Source: Nannocystis bainbridge (GTDB taxonomy: Bacteria; Myxococcota_A; Polyangia; Nannocystales; Nannocystaceae). Taken from it: a DNA stretch of 64,000 nucleotides. The stretch covers positions 806,001-870,000 of the forward strand of contig NZ_JAQNDL010000001.1 in NCBI RefSeq assembly GCF_028368995.1. Reading direction: 5' to 3'. Below the pieces are notes generated by a model, which searched no databases, was not told the DNA's origin, and saw only the letters and a list, made by a program, of their open reading frames with translations. A program made the position numbers and the translations under genes. Below are positions 1 to 7,618 of the stretch, piece by piece; the stretch's first letter is position 1, and each line of letters opens with the position of its first letter.

Positions 1-903
1 ACCGCGCTGTGCCTGCTGCGGGCCGGAAAGCGCGTCCGCGTGGCCGCCCGGGCCTACCTCGCCGGCACCACCTCGGCCGTCGCCGCGGCCTTCTGGTACC
101 CCTATCGCGCCTATCCCGAGGCGATGGTGGCACCGTGGGCCCGCGTCAGCTACGCGCGCTTCGCCGAGCTCACGCGCGCCACCCCGGAGGCCGGCGTGCT
201 GCGGCGCGAGACCGTCGAGGTGTTCCCGCAGCCGGCCTCGCCGCCCGCCTGGGCCCTCGACCTGCCCGATTTCGAGACCTTGCCCGCGGCCGCCCTCCCG
301 CCCGGGTACGGCGCGGGTTATCGATTCACCACCTTCGTGATCGAGACCACGATCTACTTGCCCTGGCTCATGCGCCAGGTCGAGGCGGCCGGCGGCGAGC
401 TGACGACCCGCGCCTACGCGAACCTCGACGAGGCCGTCGCCGACTGCCCCGACGTCGTCGATTGCACCGGCCTCGGCGCCCGCGAGCTCGTCCCCGATCC
501 CTCGGTCTACGCGGTGCGCGGTCAGGTCGTGAGGGTCAAAAACCCCGGGCTTTCTCGCGTGTGGATCGACGAGCACAGCGGCGACGGGATCACCTACATC
601 GTGCCGCGCAGCGGTGACGTCGTGCTCGGCGGCACCGCGGACGAGCACGAAGAAGACACCACGCCCGACCCCGGCCGCACGCCCGCGATCGTCGAGCGCT
701 GCGCTCGCCTCGAGCCGGCGCTGCGCGGCGCCGAGGTGGTCTCGGTCGTCGTCGGCCTCCGCCCCGTGCGCCCGACCGTCCGCCTCGAGGCCGAGGCGCG
801 CCCCGGCGGCCGCATCGTCCACAACTACGGCCACGGCGGCGCCGGCGTCACCCTCTCGTGGGGCTGCGCCGAGGCGGCCGCTCAATTGATCCTCCACACC
901 TGA
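1..903 (+). CDS. D-amino-acid oxidase-type FAD oxidoreductase, 5' end outside window
   Basis: FAD-dependent oxidoreductase of the D-amino-acid oxidase type, expected to deaminate a D-amino acid oxidatively. The frame is already open at base 1, so the N-terminal Gly-rich FAD motif lies upstream of the window; the visible part begins in the first Rossmann unit ([14 protein letters not shown]). Family signs are WYPYRA, the VVDCTGLGA segment near the flavin, and the C-terminal [19 protein letters not shown] signature that contacts FAD. About 300 residues are present. A GTG at 40 is an internal codon, not the start. The stop lies 10 nt before cysD, so both may share a transcript, although no metabolic link is obvious. 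The exact substrate is not deducible. Confidence 0.88.
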   Translation, partial: TALCLLRAGKRVRVAARAYLAGTTSAVAAAFWYPYRAYPEAMVAPWARVSYARFAELTRATPEAGVLRRETVEVFPQPASPPAWALDLPDFETLPAAALPPGYGAGYRFTTFVIETTIYLPWLMRQVEAAGGELTTRAYANLDEAVADCPDVVDCTGLGARELVPDPSVYAVRGQVVRVKNPGLSRVWIDEHSGDGITYIVPRSGDVVLGGTADEHEEDTTPDPGRTPAIVERCARLEPALRGAEVVSVVVGLRPVRPTVRLEAEARPGGRIVHNYGHGGAGVTLSWGCAEAAAQLILHT

Positions 904-913
904 CCTTCAAGCC

Positions 914-1819
914 ATGTCGCAAACGCTGACCCACCTGCGCCAGCTCGAGGCCGAGAGCGTCCACATCATCCGCGAGGTCGCGGCCGAGTTCGAGCGGCCG
1001 GTCCTCCTGTTCAGCGGCGGCAAGGACTCGGCCTGCATGCTGCACGTCGCGCGCAAGGCGTTCCACCCCGCGCCGCTGCCGTTCCCGCTGCTTCACATCA
1101 ATACGACCTGGGACTTCCGCGAGCTGCTCGAGTACCGCGATTGGTTCGCCGCCACCCACGGCATGAACCTCATCGTCTACACCAACGAGGCGGCGCTGGC
1201 CGAGGGCATCAACCCGTTCGACACGCCGACCCCCAAGTACAGCGCGGCGATGCAGACGCAGGCGCTGGTGCAGGCGCTGCGCCAGGGCGGCTACGACGCC
1301 GCGTTCGGCGGGGCCCGCCGCGACGAGGAGAAGGCCCGCGCCAAGGAGCGGGTCTACTCGTTCCGCAACAAGCAGATGCAGTGGGACCCGAAGAACCAGC
1401 GGCCCGAGCTCTGGAACACCTACAACGGCAAGGTCAACCCGGGCGAGAGCATCCGCGTGTTCCCGCTGTCGAACTGGACCGAGCTCGACGTGTGGCTGTA
1501 CATCCACCTCGAGCAGATCCCGCTGACCCCGCTCTACTTCGCCAGCGAGCGGCCCTGCATCGAGCGCAACGGGGCCATCATCGCCGTCGACGACGCCCGC
1601 ATGCGGCTGCTGCCCGGCGAGGTCCCGCGCCCGCGCACGGTCCGCTTCCGCACCCTCGGCTGCTACCCGCTGACCGGCGCCGTCGAGAGCCCCGCCGCCA
1701 CGGTGCCCGAGATCATCGAGGAGATGCTGGTCGCCACCCACTCCGAGCGCCAGGGCCGCCTCATCGACTACGACGAGGCCGGCAGCATGGAGCAGAAGAA
1801 GAAAGAGGGCTACTTCTAG
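914..1819 (+). CDS. cysD: Sulfate adenylyltransferase subunit 2
   Basis: Small catalytic subunit of ATP sulfurylase, which makes adenosine 5'-phosphosulfate from sulfate and ATP in assimilatory sulfate activation, working with the GTPase subunit CysN. The protein has 301 residues, the usual length. The PP-loop SGGKDS is at residues 34-39, and the conserved [16 protein letters not shown] stretch and the KKKEGYF C-terminus are intact. The ATG at 914 begins [22 protein letters not shown], a normal N-terminus. Its partner cysN is not adjacent as usual but begins at 7619, about 5.8 kb downstream behind unrelated genes. A 14-bp palindrome array starts one base after the stop codon. Confidence 0.97.
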   Translation: MSQTLTHLRQLEAESVHIIREVAAEFERPVLLFSGGKDSACMLHVARKAFHPAPLPFPLLHINTTWDFRELLEYRDWFAATHGMNLIVYTNEAALAEGINPFDTPTPKYSAAMQTQALVQALRQGGYDAAFGGARRDEEKARAKERVYSFRNKQMQWDPKNQRPELWNTYNGKVNPGESIRVFPLSNWTELDVWLYIHLEQIPLTPLYFASERPCIERNGAIIAVDDARMRLLPGEVPRPRTVRFRTLGCYPLTGAVESPAATVPEIIEEMLVATHSERQGRLIDYDEAGSMEQKKKEGYF

Positions 1820-1908
1820 CCCTGTCCTCCGGGGCATGTCCAAGCGGGCATGCCCCCCGGGACATGCCCTTTCGGACATGTCCCGACAATTGTCCCTCTG
1901 CATGCTCG
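1818..1908. repeat. 14-bp CATG-palindrome array behind cysD
   Basis: Core tetranucleotides begin at 1821 (CCTG), 1835, 1849, 1863 and 1877, each 14 nt apart, followed by a degenerate CAATTG and a CATG at 1901. The units follow the family consensus CATGTCCYNNNGGA, i.e. GGACATGTCC palindromes with 4-nt spacers. The array begins immediately after the cysD stop. Confidence 0.9.
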
Positions 1909-1976
1909 TGGACACGGAGCGCGGGATGACGGTGCCACGCCGATGGCGTATGGCGGCTTCAGGGGCGCCGCCCGAC

Positions 1977-2570
1977 CTACAACGCCGTGCCGGGCGGTCG
2001 CCGTGCCACCAAGTTGAACACCTCGGTGCCGAGCGCGATCTGCGTATCGATCGCGGTGATCAAGTCTACCGTCGGGATCAAGATGCCCTGCGTTCGAATG
2101 GTGTGGGTGTCGCGATATTTTTGGCGAATGCTGGCCAAGTTGTCGTCGACATAGCCGTAGAGCGCCTGCGCCTGATCGACACCTTCGAAGTAATTCGGTG
2201 ACCTTGACGCCGCATAATATCCATTGTACGGCTCGGGGAACGTGCCGAGGACCGACACTTCCGTGCCGCCCTCGGCGGGCTCGAGGAGCAAAAACAGCTG
2301 CTCACCGCCATTCGTGCACAACAGTGCGTATTTGCCGGCGGTGAGGCGCGCACGGACTTCTTCGAGTTGCAACACGATGTGGCTGAGATAGCCAAAGCTG
2401 TTGATGTCGTCGTTGAAGACGGGCGGCAGCATGTCGAACATCAAGACCGTGCGATCGAGCCGCGGCGTCCACGGCGGCCGGTCTCGCAAAAACGCCGCGA
2501 GCGTCATTGCACTCGGCGGCGGAAATGCATCGCGTTCGTCGTCTGGATCGACCACATAGAGCGTCAACAC
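1977..2570 (-). CDS. Uncharacterised protein, lower-GC gene
   Basis: I do not recognise this 197-residue protein. It begins VLTLYVVDPDDERDAF, contains PPVFNDDINSFGYLSHIVLQ and a Gly/Tyr-rich GTFPEPYNGYYAASRSPNY segment, and has no signal peptide or membrane segment, so it is probably cytoplasmic. Codon use is visibly less GC-biased than its neighbours (ATATTT, ATAATATCC stretches), which hints at recent acquisition between cysD and cysN. The chosen start is the GTG at 2570, preceded by GGAGA; its first bases overlap the stop of a 21-codon upstream ORF that has the better ribosome-binding site (AGGAGG). Either translational coupling or a frameshift near the 5' end would explain this. Confidence 0.6.
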   Translation of the reverse strand: MLTLYVVDPDDERDAFPPPSAMTLAAFLRDRPPWTPRLDRTVLMFDMLPPVFNDDINSFGYLSHIVLQLEEVRARLTAGKYALLCTNGGEQLFLLLEPAEGGTEVSVLGTFPEPYNGYYAASRSPNYFEGVDQAQALYGYVDDNLASIRQKYRDTHTIRTQGILIPTVDLITAIDTQIALGTEVFNLVARRPPGTAL

Positions 2571-2629
2571 GGCATTTCTCCACGATGTGCGCGCCGCGCT
2601 TCGGTCGCTTGTTCGGTGTCGATGCCCAT
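2564..2629 (-). CDS. Possible 21-residue leader ORF
   Basis: A short ORF beginning MGIDTEQATEARRA sits directly behind AGGAGGCAGCG, the best Shine-Dalgarno sequence of this neighbourhood, and ends in a TGA that overlaps the GTG start of the downstream gene by seven bases. It could be a leader peptide that couples translation, or the true N-terminus of the downstream gene separated by a frameshift. The sequence alone does not decide. Confidence 0.35.
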   Translation of the reverse strand: MGIDTEQATEARRAHRGEMPC

Positions 2630-2848
2630 CGCTGCCTCCTGCGTACGGCCCGACGGTAGCATCGAACGCGGCGGTCAGAAAATGAACCCCCATCCCCGCG
2701 CTCTCCCCCGGCCTCACCCGGCCGTCAAGCGCGGCGGAGGCCAGCGGGCGGACCAGGGTGGCCCGCACGTGGGCCGGGTGACGCTCGGGCGCGCCCCCCT
2801 TCGTCGCCCCTCGCCCACCGCGCTCCGGCCGCGCCGCGACCGAAGTGT

Positions 2849-2854
2849 TAGGCT
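2849..2854 (+). promoter_or_regulatory. Putative -10 hexamer TAGGCT
   Basis: TAGGCT preceded by TGT (extended -10-like) ends 7 nt before the ATG at 2862, with no Shine-Dalgarno sequence between. This would put the transcription start at or next to the start codon. Confidence 0.5.
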
Positions 2855-2861
2855 CGCCGCG

Positions 2862-3557
2862 ATGCGTCGCGTCGTGTCGGTCTTGATTGCCGTGTTCGTG
2901 ATCCTCGTGTTCCTCGGCACGATCGCATTTGCGATCGTCGCCCAGATGACCGACACGCCGCTCGAGCCCGCATACACGTTGATGCGCTTGCAGGCGGTGT
3001 GGGACGACGGCCGCTACGGCCTGAAGTACACCTTCGCCCTCACCTGGTTCTGCACCCTGTGCGCGCTGTTCGGCCCGCTCGGCCTGATCTCGATCAGCGT
3101 CGGTCCCGTGCGCAACGCCAGGTCGATGCCCGCGATGCCCGCGTGGCCGCGGCTCGAGTGGACCCGCATGCGCGAGGGCGCGCGGGCGCGCCTCGGCTTC
3201 GCGCTGACGGTCGTGAGCCTGCTGTTCGCCGGCGGGTGCCTGCTCGACCCCGAGATGTTCACGCCGGTCGGCTTCCTCGCCAAGATCTTCCTGATCTTCT
3301 TGCCCTTCACGCTGCTCGCCGGACCGGCGCTGCTGCTCGACGTGATCCTGCCCGCCAGCGTGCTGCGCGGCCCGATCACCGCGCTCGAGCGGGTGCCCGG
3401 CGCCACCGCGCAGCAGGCCGCGCAGCAGTTCGTCACTCTCGGCGAGCAGCGCATCGAGCTGCCCGCCGCGCTGTGGGAGCAGCTGAAGGTCGGCGAGGTC
3501 ATCGCCCTGCGCCGCAGCGGCGGCTTCGAGCGCGTGCTCGAGCTGGCGCGCGAGTGA
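2862..3557 (+). CDS. Four-helix-type membrane protein of unknown function
   Basis: A 231-residue inner-membrane protein that I cannot assign to a family. Hydrophobic segments lie at about residues 5-28 (VVSVLIAVFVILVFLGTIAF), 57-80, 110-130 and 140-165, and a soluble C-terminal tail ends QLKVGEVIALRRSGGFERV. The tail is rich in Glu/Arg and may face the cytoplasm. The ATG at 2862 was chosen because a TAGGCT hexamer lies 7 nt upstream and hydrophobicity begins at once. It stands alone between two genes of the opposite strand and has no evident partner. Confidence 0.75.
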   Translation: MRRVVSVLIAVFVILVFLGTIAFAIVAQMTDTPLEPAYTLMRLQAVWDDGRYGLKYTFALTWFCTLCALFGPLGLISISVGPVRNARSMPAMPAWPRLEWTRMREGARARLGFALTVVSLLFAGGCLLDPEMFTPVGFLAKIFLIFLPFTLLAGPALLLDVILPASVLRGPITALERVPGATAQQAAQQFVTLGEQRIELPAALWEQLKVGEVIALRRSGGFERVLELARE

Positions 3558-3690
3558 CCTGGCGCTCACAGCGAGCGTCGCCCTGCAACGGCAGCGCATC
3601 GCCGCCGACCGGCACGAAGCCGTTCTTGTGCAGCACCTCGCGGATCTGCAGCGGACCCAGGGTGAACGCTCGCCCGGCAGGGGCGCTCAC
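3499..3690 (-). pseudogene. Possible gene remnant
   Basis: A 63-codon frame on the minus strand begins MSAPAGRAFTLGPLQIREVL and continues into HKNGFVPVGGDALPL, which reads like genuine protein, then degenerates into Arg/Ala-rich sequence where it overlaps the 3' end of the plus-strand membrane gene. It may be the surviving 5' part of a truncated gene. I do not recognise the parent family, and it may be chance. Confidence 0.25.
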
Positions 3691-3827
3691 CCTCGGTCAT
3701 CAAGCTGGCCTGCAAGACATCCCCCGCGGTCAGAGAGTCCTCGGCCCAGCGTCGGCGGACGGGCGCGCGCACGCACGCCCTCCGCGGCGCAGGGCGAGCG
3801 TGCAGCGGCACGCTCGCGGCCGAGCCC

Positions 3828-4427
3828 TCAGCCCTTCTTCTGCAGGGTGTCGCAGGCCTCCTTGTGGCGCGCGAGCGACTCCTGCGAGGCGATGCCGACC
3901 ATGTAGTTGTTCTTGCAGGTGACCTCGCGGTCGCCCGCCTTCATGTTGCGCACGAAGTTGTACTTCACCGCGCCGTAGCCGTCGGCGGTCCACTCGAGCG
4001 CCTCGGGGGTCTCGGTCGTGAAGGTCAGCTTGAGCTTGCCCTCGGAGGCGCTGGCGCCCTTCTCGAGGCTCTCCTTGAGGGTGGCGAGGTCGGTGTGCTT
4101 GGGCGCGAACGCGAGGTCGAAGCCAGCGGCGCGGCCGGCGGCGATGCGCGCCCCCTTGATACCATCCTGCATCACCTTGCCCTCTTTCGGACCCTTGGCG
4201 ACCCACCCGGCCCACTCCGGATCGGCGCTCGCCAGGTCGTGCTCGATCATCTCGACCGGCGCGTCGGCCTTCGGCGCGTCAGCCTTCGGCGCGTCGGCCT
4301 TCGGTGCGTCGGCCTTCGGCGCTTCGGCCTTGGCGTCGGCCTTGACGTCGGTCTTCTTGGCGTCGCCACCACAGGCGGCCAGCGCGATGACGAGAGGGAG
4401 GGCGAGGAAGCTGTGAATCTTCTGCAT
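3828..4427 (-). CDS. Putative lipoprotein with KADAP repeats
   Basis: A 199-residue secreted lipoprotein: signal peptide MQKIHSFLALPLVIALAAC with lipobox LAAC, so Cys19 would carry the lipid. Residues 25-55 are a low-complexity Lys/Asp/Ala/Pro spacer built from repeats of KADAP encoded by near-identical 15-bp units at 4261-4330; such tethers lift a domain away from the membrane. The folded part (from about residue 60) contains EWAGWVAKGPKEGKVMQDG and a single C-terminal Cys pair (TCKNNY...EACDTLQKK). No known domain is recognised, so function is unknown. Lys-rich codon use (AAG) is higher than in neighbours because of the repeat. Confidence 0.8.
   Translation of the reverse strand: MQKIHSFLALPLVIALAACGGDAKKTDVKADAKAEAPKADAPKADAPKADAPKADAPVEMIEHDLASADPEWAGWVAKGPKEGKVMQDGIKGARIAAGRAAGFDLAFAPKHTDLATLKESLEKGASASEGKLKLTFTTETPEALEWTADGYGAVKYNFVRNMKAGDREVTCKNNYMVGIASQESLARHKEACDTLQKKG
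4261..4330 (-). repeat. 15-bp tandem repeat coding for KADAP
   Basis: Four to five copies of a 15-bp unit (GCGTCGGCCTTCGGC on the plus strand, with single-base differences) encode consecutive KADAP pentapeptides in the lipoprotein spacer. The unit is a multiple of three, so copy-number change keeps the frame. Confidence 0.85.
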
Positions 4428-4439
4428 GCGCGGGCGACA

Positions 4440-5365
4440 TACCCGACTCCCGGTACGCGTGGCAAGATCGCACCTGGCGAATCACGCCAGCGCAGCAAGA
4501 GTTTTCCTCGTCGGTGACGAGCGCGGCGCGGCGGTCGGGATCGCTGTCGAGGTGGCGATAGAGTGGGGGCCCGTCCCGGGTCACGAGGTCGACGCGGCCG
4601 CCCGTGTCGGCGCCGCTGAACATCGCCAGCTCACCGGGCAATACCTCCGGCTCGCCCCACACGCGGGCCTCGACGTTCCGTACGAGCACGGCGGAGCCCG
4701 ACACCGGATCGATCACGAAGTCGAGGCGGCCGTCGCCGTCGAAGTCGCCGACGTGTAAGGCCGCGTCGTCCCACCGGGTACGCTCGCAATCGGCTGCCAG
4801 GGTTTCGTAGCGGCGGGGCTCGGCGGTAACCGTAGGCAATGGACAGCTCGCTCTGCATGTCGGCTCGGCCATCGGCGTCGACGTCGTCGAGGTCGAGGTC
4901 CGCGCTGGCGAACGCCCTCGCGGGCCCGGAGAACACGACGAGAGGGGCGGCCCACCCCGGCTGACTGTCGGGCGGACGAGGTGTGCACTGACCTCCTCGC
5001 GCCCGAGCGCGACGACGTCGAACTGCGCGCCGGGACAGGCGAACACCATCTTGGTGCCATAGCGAAGGTTGTGACCTCGGGTCTCCGTCGACGTCGCGCA
5101 GGACCGTCGGCGCATGCACGGGCTCGAAGGTCGCCTGCGGCGCGTCGTCGACGAGCCCGGCGACCACGAACGCCTGGTCGCCGGTCAGCTCGTGCACCCC
5201 GTCGGGCTCGCCGGTGGTGGTCGTGGTGGTGGGGTCCGGCAAGATCACCGGTCATCGTCACCGCCGCGGTCGCCGAGCTGCGTCGCTGCGGCCGCCGCTG
5301 TCGCCGCTGGCCGCCAGAGCGAGCAGACCGAGGCACACACGAATCGTCTTGCAGTCACGGATGCG
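4440..5365 (-). pseudogene. Frameshifted FG-GAP/VCBS-repeat lipoprotein pseudogene
   Basis: Read along the minus strand, recognisable protein jumps between frames: a signal-like RDCKTIRVCLGLLALAAS at about 5365-5310, then TGDQAFVVAGLVDD and HAPTVLRDVDGDP, then GTKMVFACPGAQFDVVALG in another frame, back for ADLDLDDVDADGRADMQSEL, and again shifted for DDAALHVGDFDGDGRLDFV and LVTRDGPPLYRHLDSD. DxDxDGxxD motifs (DVDGDP, DVDADGRAD, DFDGDGRLD) are the calcium-binding loops of FG-GAP/VCBS beta-propeller blades. At least four frameshifts are needed to join them, so the gene is broken (or the assembly is poor here). The parent was probably an exported propeller protein. Confidence 0.75.
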
Positions 5366-5554
5366 AATCAGCCCTCGATCGCCGCACTGTCGCGGAGAAC
5401 CGGACGCAAGCGGCGCGCGGGCCCGTGCACGGCCTCGCACGGGGGTAGGACCCCGGGGCCGCGGGCCCGCATCGCCCCGTTGCAGCGCTGTCATGACCCG
5501 GCGATCCACGCCGACGCGGTTGCGCGAGGCGGCGCCGTACGTCATCGTCGCAGG

Positions 5555-5932
5555 GTGAGCGGCCGTTCCCGTCCTGCCCGCGCCGGCTTCGTCGTCCTCC
5601 TCGCGGCCCTCGTCGCCCTCGTCGCCGGCTACCTCAACGACTGCTTCGTCGGCTTCGGCTTGTCCCCGAACGCGGGCTCGCCTGCGCCGGCCGCCGAGTC
5701 GGCCAAGCCCGCCGCGACCCCGGCGCAGACGAGGGTCCGCGTCGTCGTCCAGGGCGAGCAGTGCCGCCTCGGCGAGGCCAGCGAGGCGCGAGCCTGCGAC
5801 GCCGTGTGCGCCGACCAGGCCGCCGGCACCACCGTCGAGATCGAGGCCACCGCCGGCTCGCAGCGCGCCGTCGAGGCCCTGCGCGCCTGCCTGCAGGGCC
5901 GCGGCGCCAAGGCCCAGGTCGTATCGGAGTAG
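5555..5932 (+). CDS. Small membrane-anchored protein, possibly TolR/ExbD-like periplasmic domain
   Basis: 125 residues with one N-terminal membrane helix (RAGFVVLLAALVALVAGYL) and an Ala/Pro linker, followed by a small domain with three to four Cys (GEQCRLGEASEARACDAVC) ending TVEIEATAGSQRAVEALRACL. The end resembles the short beta-alpha fold of ExbD/TolR periplasmic domains, but the likeness is weak. The GTG at 5555 gives the shortest cytoplasmic leader. The next gene starts 4 nt behind its stop, and the third overlaps the second by four bases, so the three form an operon and probably a complex. Confidence 0.65.
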   Translation: MSGRSRPARAGFVVLLAALVALVAGYLNDCFVGFGLSPNAGSPAPAAESAKPAATPAQTRVRVVVQGEQCRLGEASEARACDAVCADQAAGTTVEIEATAGSQRAVEALRACLQGRGAKAQVVSE

Positions 5933-5935
5933 CGC

Positions 5936-6502
5936 GTGTTCTGGCAGGCGCTGTTCGACCCCTTCAGCATCGTCGTCCTCGCCGCCGTCCTGGCGATGAC
6001 CGCCCTGTCGCTCGGCTGGCTGGCCGGCGCGGCCCGTCACCGCGACGTGCTCGCCGGCGGCCTCGTCGTCCTGCGCAAGATCGGCGCCCAGCTGGCCGAA
6101 AACCACCCGATCCGCCGCCGCCTCGAATCGGCCCCGGTGGTCGACCTCTCGTTCGAAGAGCTCGCCCGCCTCCTCAGCGGCCAGCAGGTCGAGCCGGCCG
6201 CGCGCGCGCTGATCCGCCTCGGCGAGCGGATCTCGTGGATCGAGCGGTTCGCCCAGCTGGCGGTGCACCTCGGGATCCTCGGCACCGTGTTCGCGCTGGT
6301 AAGCTCCGATCCGACCGACCTCGAGGGCTTCCGCGCCAGCCTGCCGATGGCCCTCGGCACCACCTTCTGGGGCCTCATCGGCGCGATCGCCCTGTCGCTG
6401 GTCGCCGGCGCCTGCGAGACCCTGCTCGAGCGCGCCTCGCAGCACGTGCGCGAGGCCCTGCTCGAGGGCCTCGAGCACCCGCCCGCGAGGCCCGAGCCGT
6501 GA
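5936..6502 (+). CDS. MotA/TolQ/ExbB-type proton channel subunit
   Basis: 188 residues with three membrane helices: about 4-32, 104-124 (FAQLAVHLGILGTVFALVSS) and 138-162 (MALGTTFWGLIGAIALSLVA). The arrangement and the Gly-rich second helix plus the LP.ALGTTFWGLIGA signature are those of MotA/TolQ/ExbB proton-channel proteins, which turn ion flow into mechanical work on a partner. It is shorter than E. coli ExbB and lacks a long cytoplasmic loop domain. The GTG start at 5936 follows the previous stop by 3 bases. The partner would be the ExbD-like product encoded immediately downstream. Confidence 0.8.
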   Translation: MFWQALFDPFSIVVLAAVLAMTALSLGWLAGAARHRDVLAGGLVVLRKIGAQLAENHPIRRRLESAPVVDLSFEELARLLSGQQVEPAARALIRLGERISWIERFAQLAVHLGILGTVFALVSSDPTDLEGFRASLPMALGTTFWGLIGAIALSLVAGACETLLERASQHVREALLEGLEHPPARPEP

Positions 6503-7263
6503 AGCGCCGCCGTCGCCACGCCCTCGACCTGCTGCCGCTGCTCGACGTCTTCATGGTCGTGCTGTTCGTGTTCGCCACCATTCAGGAGGGCCAGCTCGAC
6601 GCCTCGACCGCCACCACCGCGGCCCTGCAGGCCGAGCTGCAGCAGCTGCGCGCGCAGCAGGTCGACCCCGCCGAGCTCGCGCGACTACGGCAGCAGGACG
6701 ACCCCACCGAGCTGGCGCAGCTGCGGCAGCAGCACGCCGCGGCCAGGGCCGAGGCCGAGGCCGCGCGGGCCGAGCTGGCGCGCGCGAGCGAGGCCCAGAC
6801 CGAGCTGCGGACCGCCCTCGCCGCGCTGCGCACCGCCACCGAGCAGGCCGCCGCGACCGCCACCACCTCCGGCGCCGAAGTCCTGCGCCGGCAGGAGGTC
6901 CTGGCGCGCCTGCTCGATCACTTCTCGGTGTTCGAGATCGAGGTCGACGGCGAGCTGGTCGGCGACGCCGTCGTCAACCATTGCTGCTACCGCACCGAGC
7001 CGCTCGCCGGGGCCTGGAAGCCGTGCGGCGTGGTGCCCGCGGCGCTCGGCGAGCTGCAGGACTGGCTCGCCGACGGCGGCGCCGGCCTGGTCGACGCCCT
7101 GCGCCGGACTCGCGGCGGCAACGCGATGACGATCGTGCGCCAGGACGAGGCCGCGACCTGGCGGGTCGCCCGCAAGCTCGAGGAGCACCTGCGCGAGCGC
7201 TTCCCCGAGCACAAGATCTACGGCGAGGGCGTCGCGACCCACTCGCTCGCCTGCCCCCGCTGA
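6499..7263 (+). CDS. ExbD/TolR/MotB-like protein with coiled coil
   Basis: 254 residues. The N-terminal helix [17 protein letters not shown] (about 9-25) carries the membrane Asp (LLDVF) that takes the proton in ExbD/TolR/MotB stators. Residues 35-125 are a coiled coil rich in heptads of Leu and Ala ([16 protein letters not shown]). The C-terminal 130 residues ([16 protein letters not shown]...[17 protein letters not shown]) match no family I know, and a standard OmpA peptidoglycan-binding motif is absent. The GTG start overlaps the channel gene stop (GTGA), indicating translational coupling. A 14-bp palindrome array follows 11 nt after the stop. Confidence 0.75.
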   Translation: MKRRRRHALDLLPLLDVFMVVLFVFATIQEGQLDASTATTAALQAELQQLRAQQVDPAELARLRQQDDPTELAQLRQQHAAARAEAEAARAELARASEAQTELRTALAALRTATEQAAATATTSGAEVLRRQEVLARLLDHFSVFEIEVDGELVGDAVVNHCCYRTEPLAGAWKPCGVVPAALGELQDWLADGGAGLVDALRRTRGGNAMTIVRQDEAATWRVARKLEEHLRERFPEHKIYGEGVATHSLACPR

Positions 7264-7270
7264 GCCACCG

Positions 7271-7366
7271 CGCACATGGCCCAAGAGGCATGTCTTCTCG
7301 GACATGCCCCTTCGAGCATGCCCGATACGACATGCGCTCCTGAGCATGTCCCAAAGGCCATCCCAT
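7271..7366. repeat. 14-bp CATG-palindrome array, seven units
   Basis: Cores start at 7275, 7289, 7303, 7317, 7331, 7345 and 7359, exactly 14 nt apart without exception; the last is CATC. The spacers differ (CAAGAGG, TTCTCGG, CTTCGAG), while the CATG centre and flanking purine/pyrimidine pattern persist. Confidence 0.95.
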
Positions 7367-7618
7367 CGCCGCGACCCTGCCGACCCGCCGCGCAGCGCCT
7401 CGCGGCCACGCGCCAGCCCGCCGGAGCGTCGGGCCCCAAGACAGCCCCGATCCCCGCGCCCGCAGCGCGTGCGCGAACTCAACCTTCCGCGCCAGCGGCG
7501 ACCAGGCCCCGGGCAGCGACGCGGGCGCCCTCGCGGCCCGTCAGCGGCGACGGCGCGACGGCCCGTGGACCGTTGCCAGCGGCCCCCCTGGCCGCGCAAG
7601 CTCGTGGCCGCCGCCGCC
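7367..7618 (+). other. Leader region before cysN, nothing recognised
   Basis: Together with the array the gap between the ExbD-like gene and cysN is 355 nt. Beyond the array it is very GC-rich sequence with no convincing ORF, promoter hexamer or terminator. The cysN frame is open upstream of 7619, but the Arg/Pro-rich translation does not resemble CysN. Confidence 0.5.

Noticed and set aside
2367..3557. Long 5' extension of the membrane-protein gene upstream of 2862
   Set aside because: The extension is Arg/His-rich, antisense to the orphan gene, and lies upstream of the TAGGCT hexamer.
3558..3827. A tRNA or small RNA in the gap before the KADAP lipoprotein
   Set aside because: No cloverleaf, no CCA-type end and no promoter hexamer could be seen.
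5555..7263. TolQ/ExbD-like cassette as a Zorya defence system
   Set aside because: Zorya needs ZorC/D or ZorE effectors and a ZorB with an OmpA domain; none is present here.
7271..7366. The 14-bp arrays as CRISPR arrays
   Set aside because: Repeat units are 10 bp with 4-nt spacers, palindromic and strictly 14-nt periodic; no cas genes occur. This is not CRISPR geometry.
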